A stretch of DNA of 64,000 nucleotides from positions 434,001 through 498,000 of the forward strand of contig OY760498.1 in NCBI GenBank assembly GCA_963663675.1, in the 5' to 3' direction. A program made the translations under genes and the position numbers. This stretch comes from CAINVV01 sp963663675 (GTDB lineage: Bacteria; Bacteroidota; Bacteroidia; Bacteroidales; Prolixibacteraceae). Below the pieces are notes generated by a model. It was given only the letters and a program-made list of their open reading frames with translations. It was not told the DNA's origin and searched no databases. Position 1 is the first letter of the stretch. Each line of letters starts with the position of its first letter. Shown here in pieces: positions 18,251 to 27,818 of this stretch.

Positions 18251-19575
18251 TAGCCTATCTATTGTCGATAAGATTGAAAGGCTATTTTTTAGGATTAAAG
18301 AATGCTGTCAATATTGGCCTTAACTTTTTGGCTGCACTCGTGGCCTGGCTTTACGGTTGGGCTTTGGCTGGAATTGTTAACAAGGCGTATTTGGGAGATA
18401 TGGGCAGTTTCACGCCACAATCTGTTATCAATTATTCATTGGTTGCCATTGTTGGTTTTGTATTGCTCCGAATGATATTTCCACGTTACAAACCCCAAAA
18501 GCAATATTTACCTAAATTTTATCCTCTATCCAGATTCCAGCACTATCTTATTTCAGTGGTTTCTGATCTGACCAAACCTCTTATGATTGGCATTGCAATG
18601 TTCATTGCTATCTGTTGCTTGTACTTGTACGATTCAAAAATCACCTTTCTTTTTTTGGGATTAAGTGCTTTGATTACTGCACAATTGCTTCGTAGGTTGA
18701 TTCAATATGGGATTGATTACAGGAAGAAAAGTATTGGGATTGTACTGTTTCCGATTTCATTGCTAATTCCGGCACTTTTGTCAGTAAATTATACCTTCTT
18801 GTTTCAAAATATCAGGATTCTTAGTCTGTTCTTGCCGGTCTATCTTTTTGCCATCGGCTATTTTTTGGAACTGACCATTATTGAAAACAGGAAAAATCAA
18901 ATGACAGGTAGTGCAAAACAGAGTAATTTGTATCTTAAATTGATAATCAATAACTCCAAAGCTAGATTGATTTTGTTGTTTGGAATTGTCTTTAAGTCGT
19001 TTCTGCTTATTTCTGATTTTTATCTTTTTAGAAGCAAGGGAAAACATATGTTTGATGGTCAACTTGTCTACTGGTTGTTTGCTTCACCGTTGCTCTTGTT
19101 TACCTATGTTTTCAACAATGTCTGGGGCTATTGGAAAGCAATCTGGTTTAATTTTGAACTTCGGACAGGGAGCTATAAGGAAATGATTCATTTTGTTGTC
19201 AGGTTGTTAGTTGTACCAATTCTTATTGATTCACTGATCACATTGCCATTACTCTTGCTTGTTTGGGGGCAAACTAAATTTATACTTCTATTTTATGTTG
19301 TTTCACTTCTATTTCTAATTGCATTCTCATTTCTATGGTCTTTACTTTTTCCAATGAGTGTAAGGACGAGTTTTCAAATGAGAGGGAACAGTTCCTTTGT
19401 CAGCTCAATGGTCTCTTTGGCAGCAGTGCTAATCCTCTCCTTATTGAAATTAAACTATTGGTTTTACATATTAATCCCATTTTATCTGTTCCTTTCCTAC
19501 ATGGTATATCACTTCTCGCAGGATCTTTACAAGAGGAAGAAATATAATTTATATATCAAATTACACAATGAATAG
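18241..19575 (+). CDS. ABC transporter permease (DUF5687-like, ABC-2 type)
   Basis: 444 aa and strongly hydrophobic, with about 10-12 membrane segments (for example LNFLAALVAWLYGWALAG, LFLGLSALITAQLL, LLVVPILIDSLITLPLLLLV, MVSLAAVLILSLLKL). The large soluble domain typical of FtsX/MacB permeases is missing. It overlaps the ATPase gene by 10 bp. Size and layout resemble the DUF5687 family found next to ABC ATPases in Bacteroidota, assigned from memory. The operon is bracketed by repeat copies E and F. Confidence 0.85.
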   Translation: MGMIAYLLSIRLKGYFLGLKNAVNIGLNFLAALVAWLYGWALAGIVNKAYLGDMGSFTPQSVINYSLVAIVGFVLLRMIFPRYKPQKQYLPKFYPLSRFQHYLISVVSDLTKPLMIGIAMFIAICCLYLYDSKITFLFLGLSALITAQLLRRLIQYGIDYRKKSIGIVLFPISLLIPALLSVNYTFLFQNIRILSLFLPVYLFAIGYFLELTIIENRKNQMTGSAKQSNLYLKLIINNSKARLILLFGIVFKSFLLISDFYLFRSKGKHMFDGQLVYWLFASPLLLFTYVFNNVWGYWKAIWFNFELRTGSYKEMIHFVVRLLVVPILIDSLITLPLLLLVWGQTKFILLFYVVSLLFLIAFSFLWSLLFPMSVRTSFQMRGNSSFVSSMVSLAAVLILSLLKLNYWFYILIPFYLFLSYMVYHFSQDLYKRKKYNLYIKLHNE

Positions 19576-19849
19576 AGGCAAATTTATGTGGTAACGAGGC
19601 AAATGATGAAATTTTTCAAACTCGTCAATTTTACGATGGCACTGTTCTTGGTGGTTACTGATGAAACTGCAAAATAATTTGGCTAGTTTATGTATTTGAA
19701 GAAAAAGCTCCTAATCACGAAATATTATACTATTCTGATCAATCTATTGATTTAACTCCAATGTTAAAACCCAGGTTGGGAATTGTTAGGTAATAGTAAG
19801 TTTCATATTCCTTTACAAATAGATCTTTGAATATTTGGATTTGAAAAAA

Positions 19850-20142
19850 CCCGCCAGGTAATCCGCCAGGATTTCTATCAAACGGTATCAACCAGTGGAA
19901 AATAAAAGGTGTATATGACAACCAGTGTCATCCAGTGGAATCCTGAAATGGAATGGATAATTCACTCATATCCAGCGGGTTGCAGGATCATGCCCTACTG
20001 GGCCCACCCTCAAAATCAAACACTTACAAGTGGACCCTGTAAGTGTTTGATTTTTTACGCCAGGAAGACGCCAGGATTTTGAGGAAAATCGATGTTTCGT
20101 GCTGAAAACATTAGCACCGAAGTTCGTTTATTTTCAAACGAA
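19850..20142 (+). repeat. tRNA-derived modular repeat, full copy F (best preserved)
   Basis: Left end: CGCCAGG-TAATC-CGCCAGG. Then iterons of the type AACCAGTG. The tRNA-like segment 19959-20008 has CTCATA in the anticodon-loop position, GCAGG...CCTAC in the T-stem position (one mismatch) and TGGGCCC-A-CC as the acceptor strand and discriminator. Next come the hairpin 20014-20030/20037-20053 with T run, CGCCAGG-AAGA-CGCCAGG, the small stem GTGCT/AGCAC and the end palindrome TTCGTTTATTTTCAAACGAA. Preceding sequence 19576-19849 holds no gene. Confidence 0.85.
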
Positions 20143-20210
20143 TGGACAACCCGATTTTGCACATTAAACCTTCCAATTTCAATGAAAGATTGAGCTCATT
20201 GGGCCGGATT

Positions 20211-20234
20211 CACCGGGTGCGAACCCACCCGGTG
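20211..20234. other. strong GC hairpin
   Basis: CACCGGGT and ACCCGGTG form an 8-bp perfect stem with an 8-base loop, in a locally GC-rich tract (20190-20380). That tract also repeats the word GTGTCAGGAC (20232 and 20349). It lies just beyond the 3' end of the minus-strand oxidoreductase and could help end that transcript, but no T run follows on either strand. Confidence 0.4.
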
Positions 20235-20380
20235 TCAGGACTTCGTTTAGTTTGCTTCCAAAGGTTCATTCGGGACTGGGTATTTCTAAACCATGCCCTT
20301 CCGGGGATATTTAATTTTTTGTCTTTCGACTGAATTTTAAATACCTGGCGTGTCAGGACACCTTTCGAAGCGGAGCAGGA

Positions 20381-21709
20381 TCAGACCATCCAGGGACTAC
20401 GGTATTCACGGGTGAGCCATTTCGGATCGCCGGTGCCTCCGGTGAATTCGTATTTGACCGGATCCCAGGTAAAACGGGCGTGGTGGTAATAGCTCTGGTT
20501 CATCAGGTGGCAGCAGATGGCGCTATGGGCACCAACAATCTCACTGGTAATAGGTTTCTTGCGGCTCTTGAGGCACTCCATGAAATCGTTGATGTGATTT
20601 TTGCTTTTGTATAGTTGAATCTTTGCATTTTGCAGGTAGGCCTGTTCTGCTTTCATCACCTCGTCGGCACATTTGATTTTATCTTCCTTTTTCTGGACAT
20701 CCGTAAATTCGGCAATGGTTTTACCTTCAACGATCAGTACAAATTTGCCCCTGTTAACCTTCACCTCCCCTTTTGAACCAAAGAAATGAACGCCGAAGCC
20801 GTCGTTCTTGTGCTCCAGTGTGATACCGTTTGCGTAGACAAATTTGCAACCGGAAGTAGCCTTCTCATCCTCAGGAGGAATGACCTCCACTGGGCCGCTG
20901 TTGTCCATTCCGAGTCCCCACTGGGCGATATCGAGGTGGTGGGCTCCCCAGTCGCCGACGCCACCGGAGCCATACTCTTTGTAAAGCCTCCAGTTAGGGA
21001 AAAAGTCGTGCACGCCGCGCGGACTCAGGACAGAATTGTACGGACGAAGCGGTCCGGGACCACACCACATATCCCAGTTTAGTCCAGGCTCCATTTGTTC
21101 TTCAGGAAGATCGCATGGAATACCCGGCCCCCCGAAGCTGCATTCGACATGACTGATTTGGCCAATCACGCCATTTTGTACCAGTTCGCAGGCGACGCGG
21201 AACTCGTTGCTCGAACGCTGCATGGAACCCGTTTGCAGGATCCTTTTATTTTCCTCCACGGCCTTCATCACTTCAACAGCTTCGTGGATATTATGTGTCA
21301 GAGGTTTCTCACAATAGACATCTTTTCCTGCCCGAAGTGCGGCAAGCATCGGAATAGCGTGCCAGTGATCCGGTGTGGCAATAACGACGGCATCAATGTC
21401 TTTGCGGTTGATGATCTCACGGAAATCAGCATAAGCCTTACATTCATCGTTTTTGTAAAAATCGTTTGCTATTTTTTTGTAATGTTCCCTGCGTGTCGTA
21501 TCTACATCACAAACGGCAACAATCCTGGTATCGGGACGTCCCATGAAATTGCGCATCAGCCCGCGCATTTGTGTTCCCATTCCAATAAGGCCCAGGGTTA
21601 CCTTATCGTTTTTTTTGGAATTTGGCCAGCCACATGATTGCAGGATCAGCGGTGCAGCCACGGCAGTCGCCGAAAGATTTCTGAGGAATTTTCTGCGTGA
21701 TTTTTGCAT
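20381..21709 (-). CDS. Gfo/Idh/MocA-family NAD(P)-dependent oxidoreductase, Tat-exported
   Basis: 442 aa. A twin-arginine leader SRRKFLRNLSATAVAA is followed by a Cys that could be lipidated (LILQSCG). The Rossmann half has GLIGMGTQMRG, VVIATPDHWHA and the family signature CEKPLTHN; the C-terminal half has the substrate-domain motif WGAHHLDIAQWGL. Members oxidise or reduce sugars and inositols, and exported ones are often linked to 3-keto-glycoside metabolism. A DUF1080 protein at 60119 fits that theme but is 40 kb away. The GH2 gene upstream on the same strand is 490 bp away, so a shared transcript is uncertain. Confidence 0.92.
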   Translation of the reverse strand: MQKSRRKFLRNLSATAVAAPLILQSCGWPNSKKNDKVTLGLIGMGTQMRGLMRNFMGRPDTRIVAVCDVDTTRREHYKKIANDFYKNDECKAYADFREIINRKDIDAVVIATPDHWHAIPMLAALRAGKDVYCEKPLTHNIHEAVEVMKAVEENKRILQTGSMQRSSNEFRVACELVQNGVIGQISHVECSFGGPGIPCDLPEEQMEPGLNWDMWCGPGPLRPYNSVLSPRGVHDFFPNWRLYKEYGSGGVGDWGAHHLDIAQWGLGMDNSGPVEVIPPEDEKATSGCKFVYANGITLEHKNDGFGVHFFGSKGEVKVNRGKFVLIVEGKTIAEFTDVQKKEDKIKCADEVMKAEQAYLQNAKIQLYKSKNHINDFMECLKSRKKPITSEIVGAHSAICCHLMNQSYYHHARFTWDPVKYEFTGGTGDPKWLTREYRSPWMV

Positions 21710-22199
21710 GTTGAAAGAAGTTTAATGATTGAACCGGAACCATCGAATGGATGGAAACAGATCGTATCAACCATCATTATCAGCAACGTTCAACACCGAT
21801 CTCTTCCCCGATTCTCAGGTATTTGCAAACGTATTAAAAAATTGCACAAGATTTATAAATCAACGGATGATTTGGCAACTCCGGGCATCATTTTTTACAA
21901 ATTAATGCAAAATTTAGACTCTATTGAATATAATACTCCCCAATATTGAACCAAAAGGGTTGGTCTATGTTAATATTTAAAGTTTGTTTTCAAGATTTAA
22001 GCTGCTATTTTTTCAAAAGATACCTGATATCTTCAATTTCAGGGTATCTGGTGTGTCTGCAACATCCTTTATGAAACTATTTCTTTAGGTTTATGCCTCC
22101 ATCCCTATTGTTTGTGAAAATGTATGTCCGCTTATAAAAATATTATGGGCAACAAGTTCGAATATGCCAAGGGGGTATTAGCATTAATCTTTTCATTCG
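21710..22199. other. intergenic between two minus-strand genes
   Basis: It holds the promoter of the oxidoreductase and a hairpin near 22018-22049. Short frames here are not convincing. Confidence 0.45.
22018..22049 (-). terminator. candidate terminator of the GH2 gene
   Basis: AGATACCTGA pairs with TCAGGGTATCT (one bulged base) around an 11-base loop. On the minus strand it follows the GH2 stop by about 150 bp and is followed by TTTTGAAAAAA. The T run is weak, so the call is tentative. Confidence 0.4.
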
Positions 22200-24659
22200 T
22201 CAGTCTCTTTTTATATCCAATTTTTTAAACCAACGCTGATAATCATCCAGTTTAAACGGTGCTTTTCCTGCTAAATAATGGTTTGTCAATTTTTCTTTCC
22301 CTATGGTATAGTCGATCAGCCACATCGATTGCTTATTCATTTCATGGATTTGGCCAATCACGGTTTTACCGTTGACAGGAATATCAAAAGAGGCAGAAAA
22401 TAAGATCTCTCCGGAATCAGCATCCCTGACGACTACAGTCCCTGACTTTTCTTCTCTTGTATCATTCACAGCAACAACCGGATGGTTGCCATCTGTCGGG
22501 TCTCCGATCATGACACAGGCATTATGCTGAACCCGCTTGATATAGTAATAGGCCAGCTTTTTACTATTATAATAATCCACAACTGCATCCGAAATGATTG
22601 GCCATCCATCACGCAGGTTCCACCACAGGATTCCTGTCTTACGAAATTTGTCCATCCTCCAGAATTCGATGAAAAATTTCTTAGCTTCACCCTGGGTTGC
22701 CTGTGAGGCAAAAACAAAATTCTCAAAGGACTCAGGACAAACGCCAAATAAGGCTTCTACCTGATTGACCATGAGGTCATTGCGCTTTAATTGAGAATTT
22801 GTATATTCCTTTGGCATAGACATTGTAGCTTTTGCTAACCATTGGTCGTTCCAGTTACGGTTTTTGAAATCAGGAACAACATATTCAGGATCCATCATTT
22901 GTTTTATTGAGGCTATGTTGGGACAACCATGATATCCTATTTCACTGACGAAATTTGCATTTGTTTCGGTGTAAAACGAAGCTTTGTAGTATCCTCTGGG
23001 TCCCCACAGATGGACTTCCGGCATCGTATTTTTATTAAACCCGGCATTTATGACTTCAGGACTATAATATGGACTGCTTGGGAGATAGTCCCTGAAAGGA
23101 TCATGATCCCTGACAACCTCCTTTAATATTTCCCTGCTTATCTTGTCATTGTTGGGATCATACGGCGGCATCCCAATATCCAGGTTTTTAGTAAATTCTT
23201 CGTCATTTTCGTTATTTCCGGCCCACAGTGCTAGAGAGGCGTGGTTACGGAACTTTTTTACAACTGCTGTAGCTTCTGTCCTTATTCTTTCCAAAAAAGC
23301 ATTATCCTGAGGGTATCGGGCACATGCCATCGAAAAATCCTGCCATACCATAATTCCATATTTATCGCACAGGTCATAAAACTGAGTATCCTCATAAACA
23401 TTACCCCCCCAGCATCTTACCATGTTACAATTCAAATCTGTCAGCATTTCAAACATCCTGGTGAGATGTTGTTTATCCCTGCTGTGTAAACCGTCAAGCG
23501 GAACCCAGTTTGTACCCTTGACAAATACGGGAATTCCATTTACTACAAATTGAAACCGGCCGGGATTTTCAGAAGTTGTTATATTGGTTCTTTCCAAATG
23601 TATAGTCCTTATTCCCAATGTATTCTTTGAATAACAGATTATCTTCCCATTAGTATCTAAAAGGCTTAGTTCTGCGAGGTAAAGAGGCTGGTTCCCAAAG
23701 CCCCTAGGCCACCAGAAATCAACATCCTTCAGCCTGATAATTGAACTTCCGTGGTTTGATACTACCGGAATTTCCTGATTCACGATATCTCCTGAAGGAC
23801 CAGATATTTTAATCTGCATCTTCATTCCATCAAGGACAGGTATATTAGTTCTGAAATCCCACAGAGTTAACAGACTGGCTGTTTTCTTTTTCAGGTCAAC
23901 GGCGTTGGTGACCCAATAAACTGATCTGAAGCCGGTTTCCGCAACTTTTTCAAGGTACACATCCCTCCAGATTCCGGCACTGACAATGCGTGGCATAATG
24001 TCCCAACCATACATATGCGGAGCTTTTCTTATGAACAAACTTTCCCATCTTAAACCTCCCTGTGCACGTGAAAACATTGTAATTTCCTGATTGCGGCCTT
24101 CAATCACCGGAGACATTATCTGGACATGAATTGTATTTTCTCCTGAATGGAGCAAACCGGTGACATCCAGTTTATGTGAAATGAGCATATTGTCTGTCGT
24201 TCCCGCCTTCCTGCCATTAACCCATATATTAGAGATACAATCCAAACCTTCAAAAACCAGGTTAATACGTTCCGATCCAGGAAGCCTGTCAATATTAAAT
24301 TTCCTGACATACCACCATTGATAAGTTTCGTATTCCCTTAATTTGAAAATATTTGTCCCAATGCTTATATCCGGGAGGATACCTTCCTTCATCAGATCTA
24401 TTTCCACGTTACCCGGAACCGCAGCTTTAATCTTACGAAAACTACTTTTTGCAAGCTCACCAGGAGTCTCCGGTGCATCTTTGTCCTGCTTCCCAAAATA
24501 CAGATCCCATTCGCCATCCAGGTTGACCGGTTTATCTGGAACAAAAGTTTGAGCATTTACCTGTGCAGAACCTAAAACCAGTACCAGGGAAATTATACTA
24601 ATCCACAGATTGAAGTATCCGGGGTAGAATACACTCTTAAGTTTTAGATATTTCATCAC
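22200..24659 (-). CDS. GH2-family exo-beta-mannosidase-like glycosidase
   Basis: 819 aa with a signal sequence ending near VNAQT. Domain order is an N-terminal jelly-roll (to about 215, FEGLDCISNIWVNGRKAG), an immunoglobulin-like domain, the TIM barrel (about 345-640) and a C-terminal beta domain. The acid/base is Glu484 in WAGNNENDEEF and the nucleophile Glu573 in FVSEIGYHG. This pattern fits the beta-mannosidase/exo-glucosaminidase branch of GH2 rather than beta-galactosidase. It probably removes terminal beta-mannose, complementing the alpha-mannosidase at 12464. Linkage specificity is inferred, not visible. Confidence 0.93.
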   Translation of the reverse strand: MMKYLKLKSVFYPGYFNLWISIISLVLVLGSAQVNAQTFVPDKPVNLDGEWDLYFGKQDKDAPETPGELAKSSFRKIKAAVPGNVEIDLMKEGILPDISIGTNIFKLREYETYQWWYVRKFNIDRLPGSERINLVFEGLDCISNIWVNGRKAGTTDNMLISHKLDVTGLLHSGENTIHVQIMSPVIEGRNQEITMFSRAQGGLRWESLFIRKAPHMYGWDIMPRIVSAGIWRDVYLEKVAETGFRSVYWVTNAVDLKKKTASLLTLWDFRTNIPVLDGMKMQIKISGPSGDIVNQEIPVVSNHGSSIIRLKDVDFWWPRGFGNQPLYLAELSLLDTNGKIICYSKNTLGIRTIHLERTNITTSENPGRFQFVVNGIPVFVKGTNWVPLDGLHSRDKQHLTRMFEMLTDLNCNMVRCWGGNVYEDTQFYDLCDKYGIMVWQDFSMACARYPQDNAFLERIRTEATAVVKKFRNHASLALWAGNNENDEEFTKNLDIGMPPYDPNNDKISREILKEVVRDHDPFRDYLPSSPYYSPEVINAGFNKNTMPEVHLWGPRGYYKASFYTETNANFVSEIGYHGCPNIASIKQMMDPEYVVPDFKNRNWNDQWLAKATMSMPKEYTNSQLKRNDLMVNQVEALFGVCPESFENFVFASQATQGEAKKFFIEFWRMDKFRKTGILWWNLRDGWPIISDAVVDYYNSKKLAYYYIKRVQHNACVMIGDPTDGNHPVVAVNDTREEKSGTVVVRDADSGEILFSASFDIPVNGKTVIGQIHEMNKQSMWLIDYTIGKEKLTNHYLAGKAPFKLDDYQRWFKKLDIKRD

Positions 24660-24927
24660 ATCAAGTTTTTAATTATTTAATAAATACTTTATGATCATAA
24701 GATCTTTCCGGACTTATCGGGCTAATGGGTAAATGTTGGTTTTGATTTGCTTTAGGTAAATATTTAACAGATAAAATGCACACACCGTATAACTTGACCT
24801 CTTTGCACCGTTTACGGTAACTGTCTCATAGTTGTCTCAAATATAATAATATAAATCCGGCGCAGATGATTTATTCATCCTTGTTGAAAGGTAATTGGCT
24901 CCGGCGGGGCCACTTCACTTCATTCAA

Positions 24928-26214
24928 TTAATTTTTCAATTCAACGCAAACCATTTTCTCCATATCACGAACAATCAATTTACCCTTACTAAAAGCCATT
25001 GGAGCCCAGGCCTGGGATTTTGGGGAATTGAAAAATGAAGCTTTACTGATCTCCTTATAACCTTTGGGTGAGGGTTCTATTAAATGGATATCCCCATTTT
25101 TGCCATTTTGATTGATGATTAATCCATCAATCATAATTAGCCCTCCGAGCTCGAAGTTTGGCGCTGAACCCTTTTCCCAAACCTCCTCTCCATTCATAGT
25201 TAAACATGCCATTTGCATTTTAGTGCCAGCGGTATTGTTAAGGTAAATATGATTATCGAGAATGACAGGAGGGTGTATTTTGCTTCCAGTCTGAGTATTA
25301 AAAAACAGTTCCTTTATTTCAAAGAGCTTACCCGCTTTTGTAACTTCCAACATAACGGTTACCGGATCGTATTTATCTTTATAGGCACATTCGGTTAAAA
25401 GCAGCCGTTTTGAATCCACAATTGTAGGAGGAGAAATGCTGGCAAAGGAGTCCAGTCCATTGTATTTCCAAAGTTCTTTCCCTGTTTCAGCTTCAAAAGC
25501 CACTACCTCATCAGAAACAAAACCATCGTTTTTAACACATGAACTAATCATTATTATTTGATCCACACCCCCATAATTTCCTAAAGCCGGCGATACGTGA
25601 AAACGATATCCGCTTAATCTGCGACTTTCCCACACCACTTGTCCCGTGCGTTTATTCAAAGCAACTACTCCTGCAATGTCACCTTGCGGAGCAACAATTA
25701 CCAAATCTTTGTATAATATTGGTGATTGCGAAAATCCCCAATTTGGCAGTTCTCCGCCATATTTTGCCAATAAATCGTACGACCAAACCGATTGATGGGT
25801 GCTTTTATCGACACAATGCATATGCCCAAGTGGGCCGACACACCAAATATAGTTTTCATCAACAGTTGGTGTTGCCCTTGATCCCGGATAAGGGATTGCA
25901 CCTTTTGCTTCGTAAGAAAAACTCCATTTTTCGGTCCCCGTATTTAAATCAATACATCTTAAAACATCTGTCTCTTCAGCTTTTCTGTCTAATACAAAAA
26001 CCTCATCGCCGTAAATACTTGCACCACCAAAGCCAGGTCCAAGCGGGATAGTCCATAATTTTGCAGGGCCATCCGGGGGCCAGGATCTTAAAATTCCTGA
26101 ACCTGAAACGGAAGCGTTTCTATCCGAACCCAAATACTGAGACCAATTGGTTTTTGATTGACTCTGTGCATTTATAACACTAAGAGTAAAAAGTAATAGA
26201 AATATTATCCTCAT
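24928..26214 (-). CDS. exported PQQ-like beta-propeller protein
   Basis: 428 aa with a signal peptide (MRIIFLLLFTLSVINAQSQ). The seven- or eight-bladed propeller has PQQ_2-type repeats: CIDLNTGTEKWSF, HCVDKSTHQSVWSYD, VALNKRTGQVVWES and AFEAETGKELWKYNG. It opens with WSQYLGSDRNASVSGSG, a phrase typical of BamB-like/quinoprotein-like proteins common near glycosidases in Bacteroidota and Planctomycetes. No PQQ-dependent dehydrogenase active-site set is evident, so it is probably a binding or scaffold protein. A paralogue is at 35601. It lies 74 bp downstream of the UPF0114 gene and may be the last gene of that transcript. Confidence 0.9.
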   Translation of the reverse strand: MRIIFLLLFTLSVINAQSQSKTNWSQYLGSDRNASVSGSGILRSWPPDGPAKLWTIPLGPGFGGASIYGDEVFVLDRKAEETDVLRCIDLNTGTEKWSFSYEAKGAIPYPGSRATPTVDENYIWCVGPLGHMHCVDKSTHQSVWSYDLLAKYGGELPNWGFSQSPILYKDLVIVAPQGDIAGVVALNKRTGQVVWESRRLSGYRFHVSPALGNYGGVDQIIMISSCVKNDGFVSDEVVAFEAETGKELWKYNGLDSFASISPPTIVDSKRLLLTECAYKDKYDPVTVMLEVTKAGKLFEIKELFFNTQTGSKIHPPVILDNHIYLNNTAGTKMQMACLTMNGEEVWEKGSAPNFELGGLIMIDGLIINQNGKNGDIHLIEPSPKGYKEISKASFFNSPKSQAWAPMAFSKGKLIVRDMEKMVCVELKN

Positions 26215-26288
26215 ATGGTTACATTTAATTATTAAGCATTTAAAAATATAGATTTCAATGAGGTATCATGCCTGTTTGTGAAAATCTA

Positions 26289-26795
26289 TCAATGTTTTTG
26301 ATTCAGAATTTTTTCGGTTAAAGCGAGCATTAGTGCTGATGTTAAAAATAGAAAATGAATAATTACTTGCCACATAACATGTTCAGATTCCTGATTTTTA
26401 ATATTTATGAATGTTTGCAGGAGATGAATACCAGATACACCAACTAATGAACCGGCTAATTTAACTTTCAGTGTACCGGCATCAATTTTTTGAAGCCATT
26501 CTGGTTTATCTTCGTGCTTGTCTATATCAAGCCGACTAACAAAAGTAGAATAACCCCCAATGATAACCATAATAAGAAGATTTGCGACCATTGTTATATC
26601 AACCAGTGTCAGTAAACTAAGCATTAATACCGTTTCTGTAATTTCATTTACGCTGGTACATAGATGAATCAATTCAACTATAAATTTGTATGTGTATAAT
26701 AATCCTCCTAAAATAAGACCTGCGTACAGTGGCGCCTGCAGCCACCGACTTGAGAAAATTAAATTCTCAAAGGCTGTTTCAAATTTGTTGCTCAT
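26289..26795 (-). CDS. UPF0114 (YqhA-like) membrane protein
   Basis: 168 aa. The N-terminus FENLIFSSRWLQAPLYAGLI is the hallmark of the UPF0114/YqhA family. Three or four membrane helices follow, with a conserved cytoplasmic-looking segment (SRLDIDKHEDKPEWLQKIDAG). Function unknown. It lies 62 bp downstream of the TerC gene in the same direction, so the yqaA-like, terC-like and UPF0114 genes probably form a membrane-stress or metal-related operon. Confidence 0.93.
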   Translation of the reverse strand: MSNKFETAFENLIFSSRWLQAPLYAGLILGGLLYTYKFIVELIHLCTSVNEITETVLMLSLLTLVDITMVANLLIMVIIGGYSTFVSRLDIDKHEDKPEWLQKIDAGTLKVKLAGSLVGVSGIHLLQTFINIKNQESEHVMWQVIIHFLFLTSALMLALTEKILNQKH

Positions 26796-26857
26796 AATTT
26801 TTCATTGTTAAATAATTGTAACCAAACATAATCTGTAAATAGAAGTAAATGAAAGCA

Positions 26858-27808
26858 TTAATCAAAATATCGTCTGTCATGATCAGGAATATTTTTGATA
26901 TTATTCTTACCTACCACAGAGGCCAATACTGTTATTATTAGTATTGCAAGGATTGTTAATAGAGAGAAGACTATTGGGATTTTATAAAATCCAATGATTA
27001 ACATTTTTATTCCCACAAAAACAAGAATCGCTGATAAGCCATATTTGAGGTAGTGAAAATATTTTGTTATCCCAGCCAGGGCAAAGTATAAAGCTCTAAG
27101 ACCCAGAATGGCGAATACGTTTGAAGTGAAAATAATAAACGTGTCATTTGATATCGCAAGAATTGCTGGAATGGAATCGACCGCAAAGATTAAATCAGAA
27201 AATTCTACAACAATCAACGCGACAAATAGGGGAGTGGCAAATATTTTTGAATTAATTCTCACGAAAAATTTGCCCTTATGACCCTGTTCCGATACCGTGA
27301 AAAACTTTTTGAATAACCTGACCAATGGATTTTTGTCGGGGACTGTTTCATTGTCCTTGTGAAAAAGCATTTTGATTCCTGTAAATACCAGAAATGCTCC
27401 GAAAATATAGATGATCCAGTGAAATTTACTTATGAGTGCAACACCCGAAAAAATAAAGATGGCCCGCATAAGTAAGGCTCCCATAATGCCCCAAAACAGG
27501 ACTTTGTGCTGATATTTGGGTTGAACATTGAAAAAGGAAAAAAGCATAATGAAAACAAACAAATTATCCACGCTCAAAGATTTTTCAATCAAATAGCCTG
27601 TCAGGAATTCCAACGCCTTCTCTTTCCCAAGGAGAACATAAATGCCATAGTTGAAAATTAATGCCATTGAAATCCATACAACACTCCAAATCAGGGCTTC
27701 CTTGATTTTTACTTCATGCGATTTTCGGTGAAAAATACCCAGATCAATGGCCAATAACAGTATTATAAAAGCTATAAATCCGACCCATGCATAAGCATCA
27801 ATAACCAT
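26858..27808 (-). CDS. TerC/Alx-family integral membrane protein
   Basis: 316 aa with about nine membrane helices. Family landmarks are EKSLSVDNLFVFIMLFSFF and the second acidic helix VEFSDLIFAVDSIPAILAIS; the acidic residues in these two helices are proposed metal ligands. TerC/Alx proteins are linked to manganese export and tellurite resistance. No other ter genes are nearby, so manganese or general metal homeostasis is the better guess. Its start lies 10 bp after the preceding stop, so it is co-transcribed with the DedA-like gene. Confidence 0.95.
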   Translation of the reverse strand: MVIDAYAWVGFIAFIILLLAIDLGIFHRKSHEVKIKEALIWSVVWISMALIFNYGIYVLLGKEKALEFLTGYLIEKSLSVDNLFVFIMLFSFFNVQPKYQHKVLFWGIMGALLMRAIFIFSGVALISKFHWIIYIFGAFLVFTGIKMLFHKDNETVPDKNPLVRLFKKFFTVSEQGHKGKFFVRINSKIFATPLFVALIVVEFSDLIFAVDSIPAILAISNDTFIIFTSNVFAILGLRALYFALAGITKYFHYLKYGLSAILVFVGIKMLIIGFYKIPIVFSLLTILAILIITVLASVVGKNNIKNIPDHDRRYFD

Positions 27809-27818
27809 AGTTTGAATT

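Noticed and set aside
19959..20008. A functional tRNA gene in the repeats
   Set aside because: The 5' acceptor strand and D arm are missing, and the T-loop reads ATCATGC and not TTC-type. Only a 3'-half remnant is supported.
8161..20142. The chained repeats as integron attC sites
   Set aside because: The layout of gene blocks separated by folded repeats suggested it. However, the canonical RYYYAAC/GTTRRRY core sites are not at the ends, copies carry tRNA-like sequence and T-run terminators, and no integron integrase is visible.
8161..20142. A CRISPR array
   Set aside because: The repeat spacing is 1.6-3 kb with genes in between, and unit length is 150-300 bp.
20142..20333. 63-aa ORF
   Set aside because: It starts on the last base of repeat F and reads through a GC hairpin; no homology recognised.
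24928..26214. PQQ-dependent alcohol dehydrogenase
   Set aside because: The blades match but length is short and no cofactor-binding catalytic Asp/Cys-Cys arrangement or haem motif is visible.
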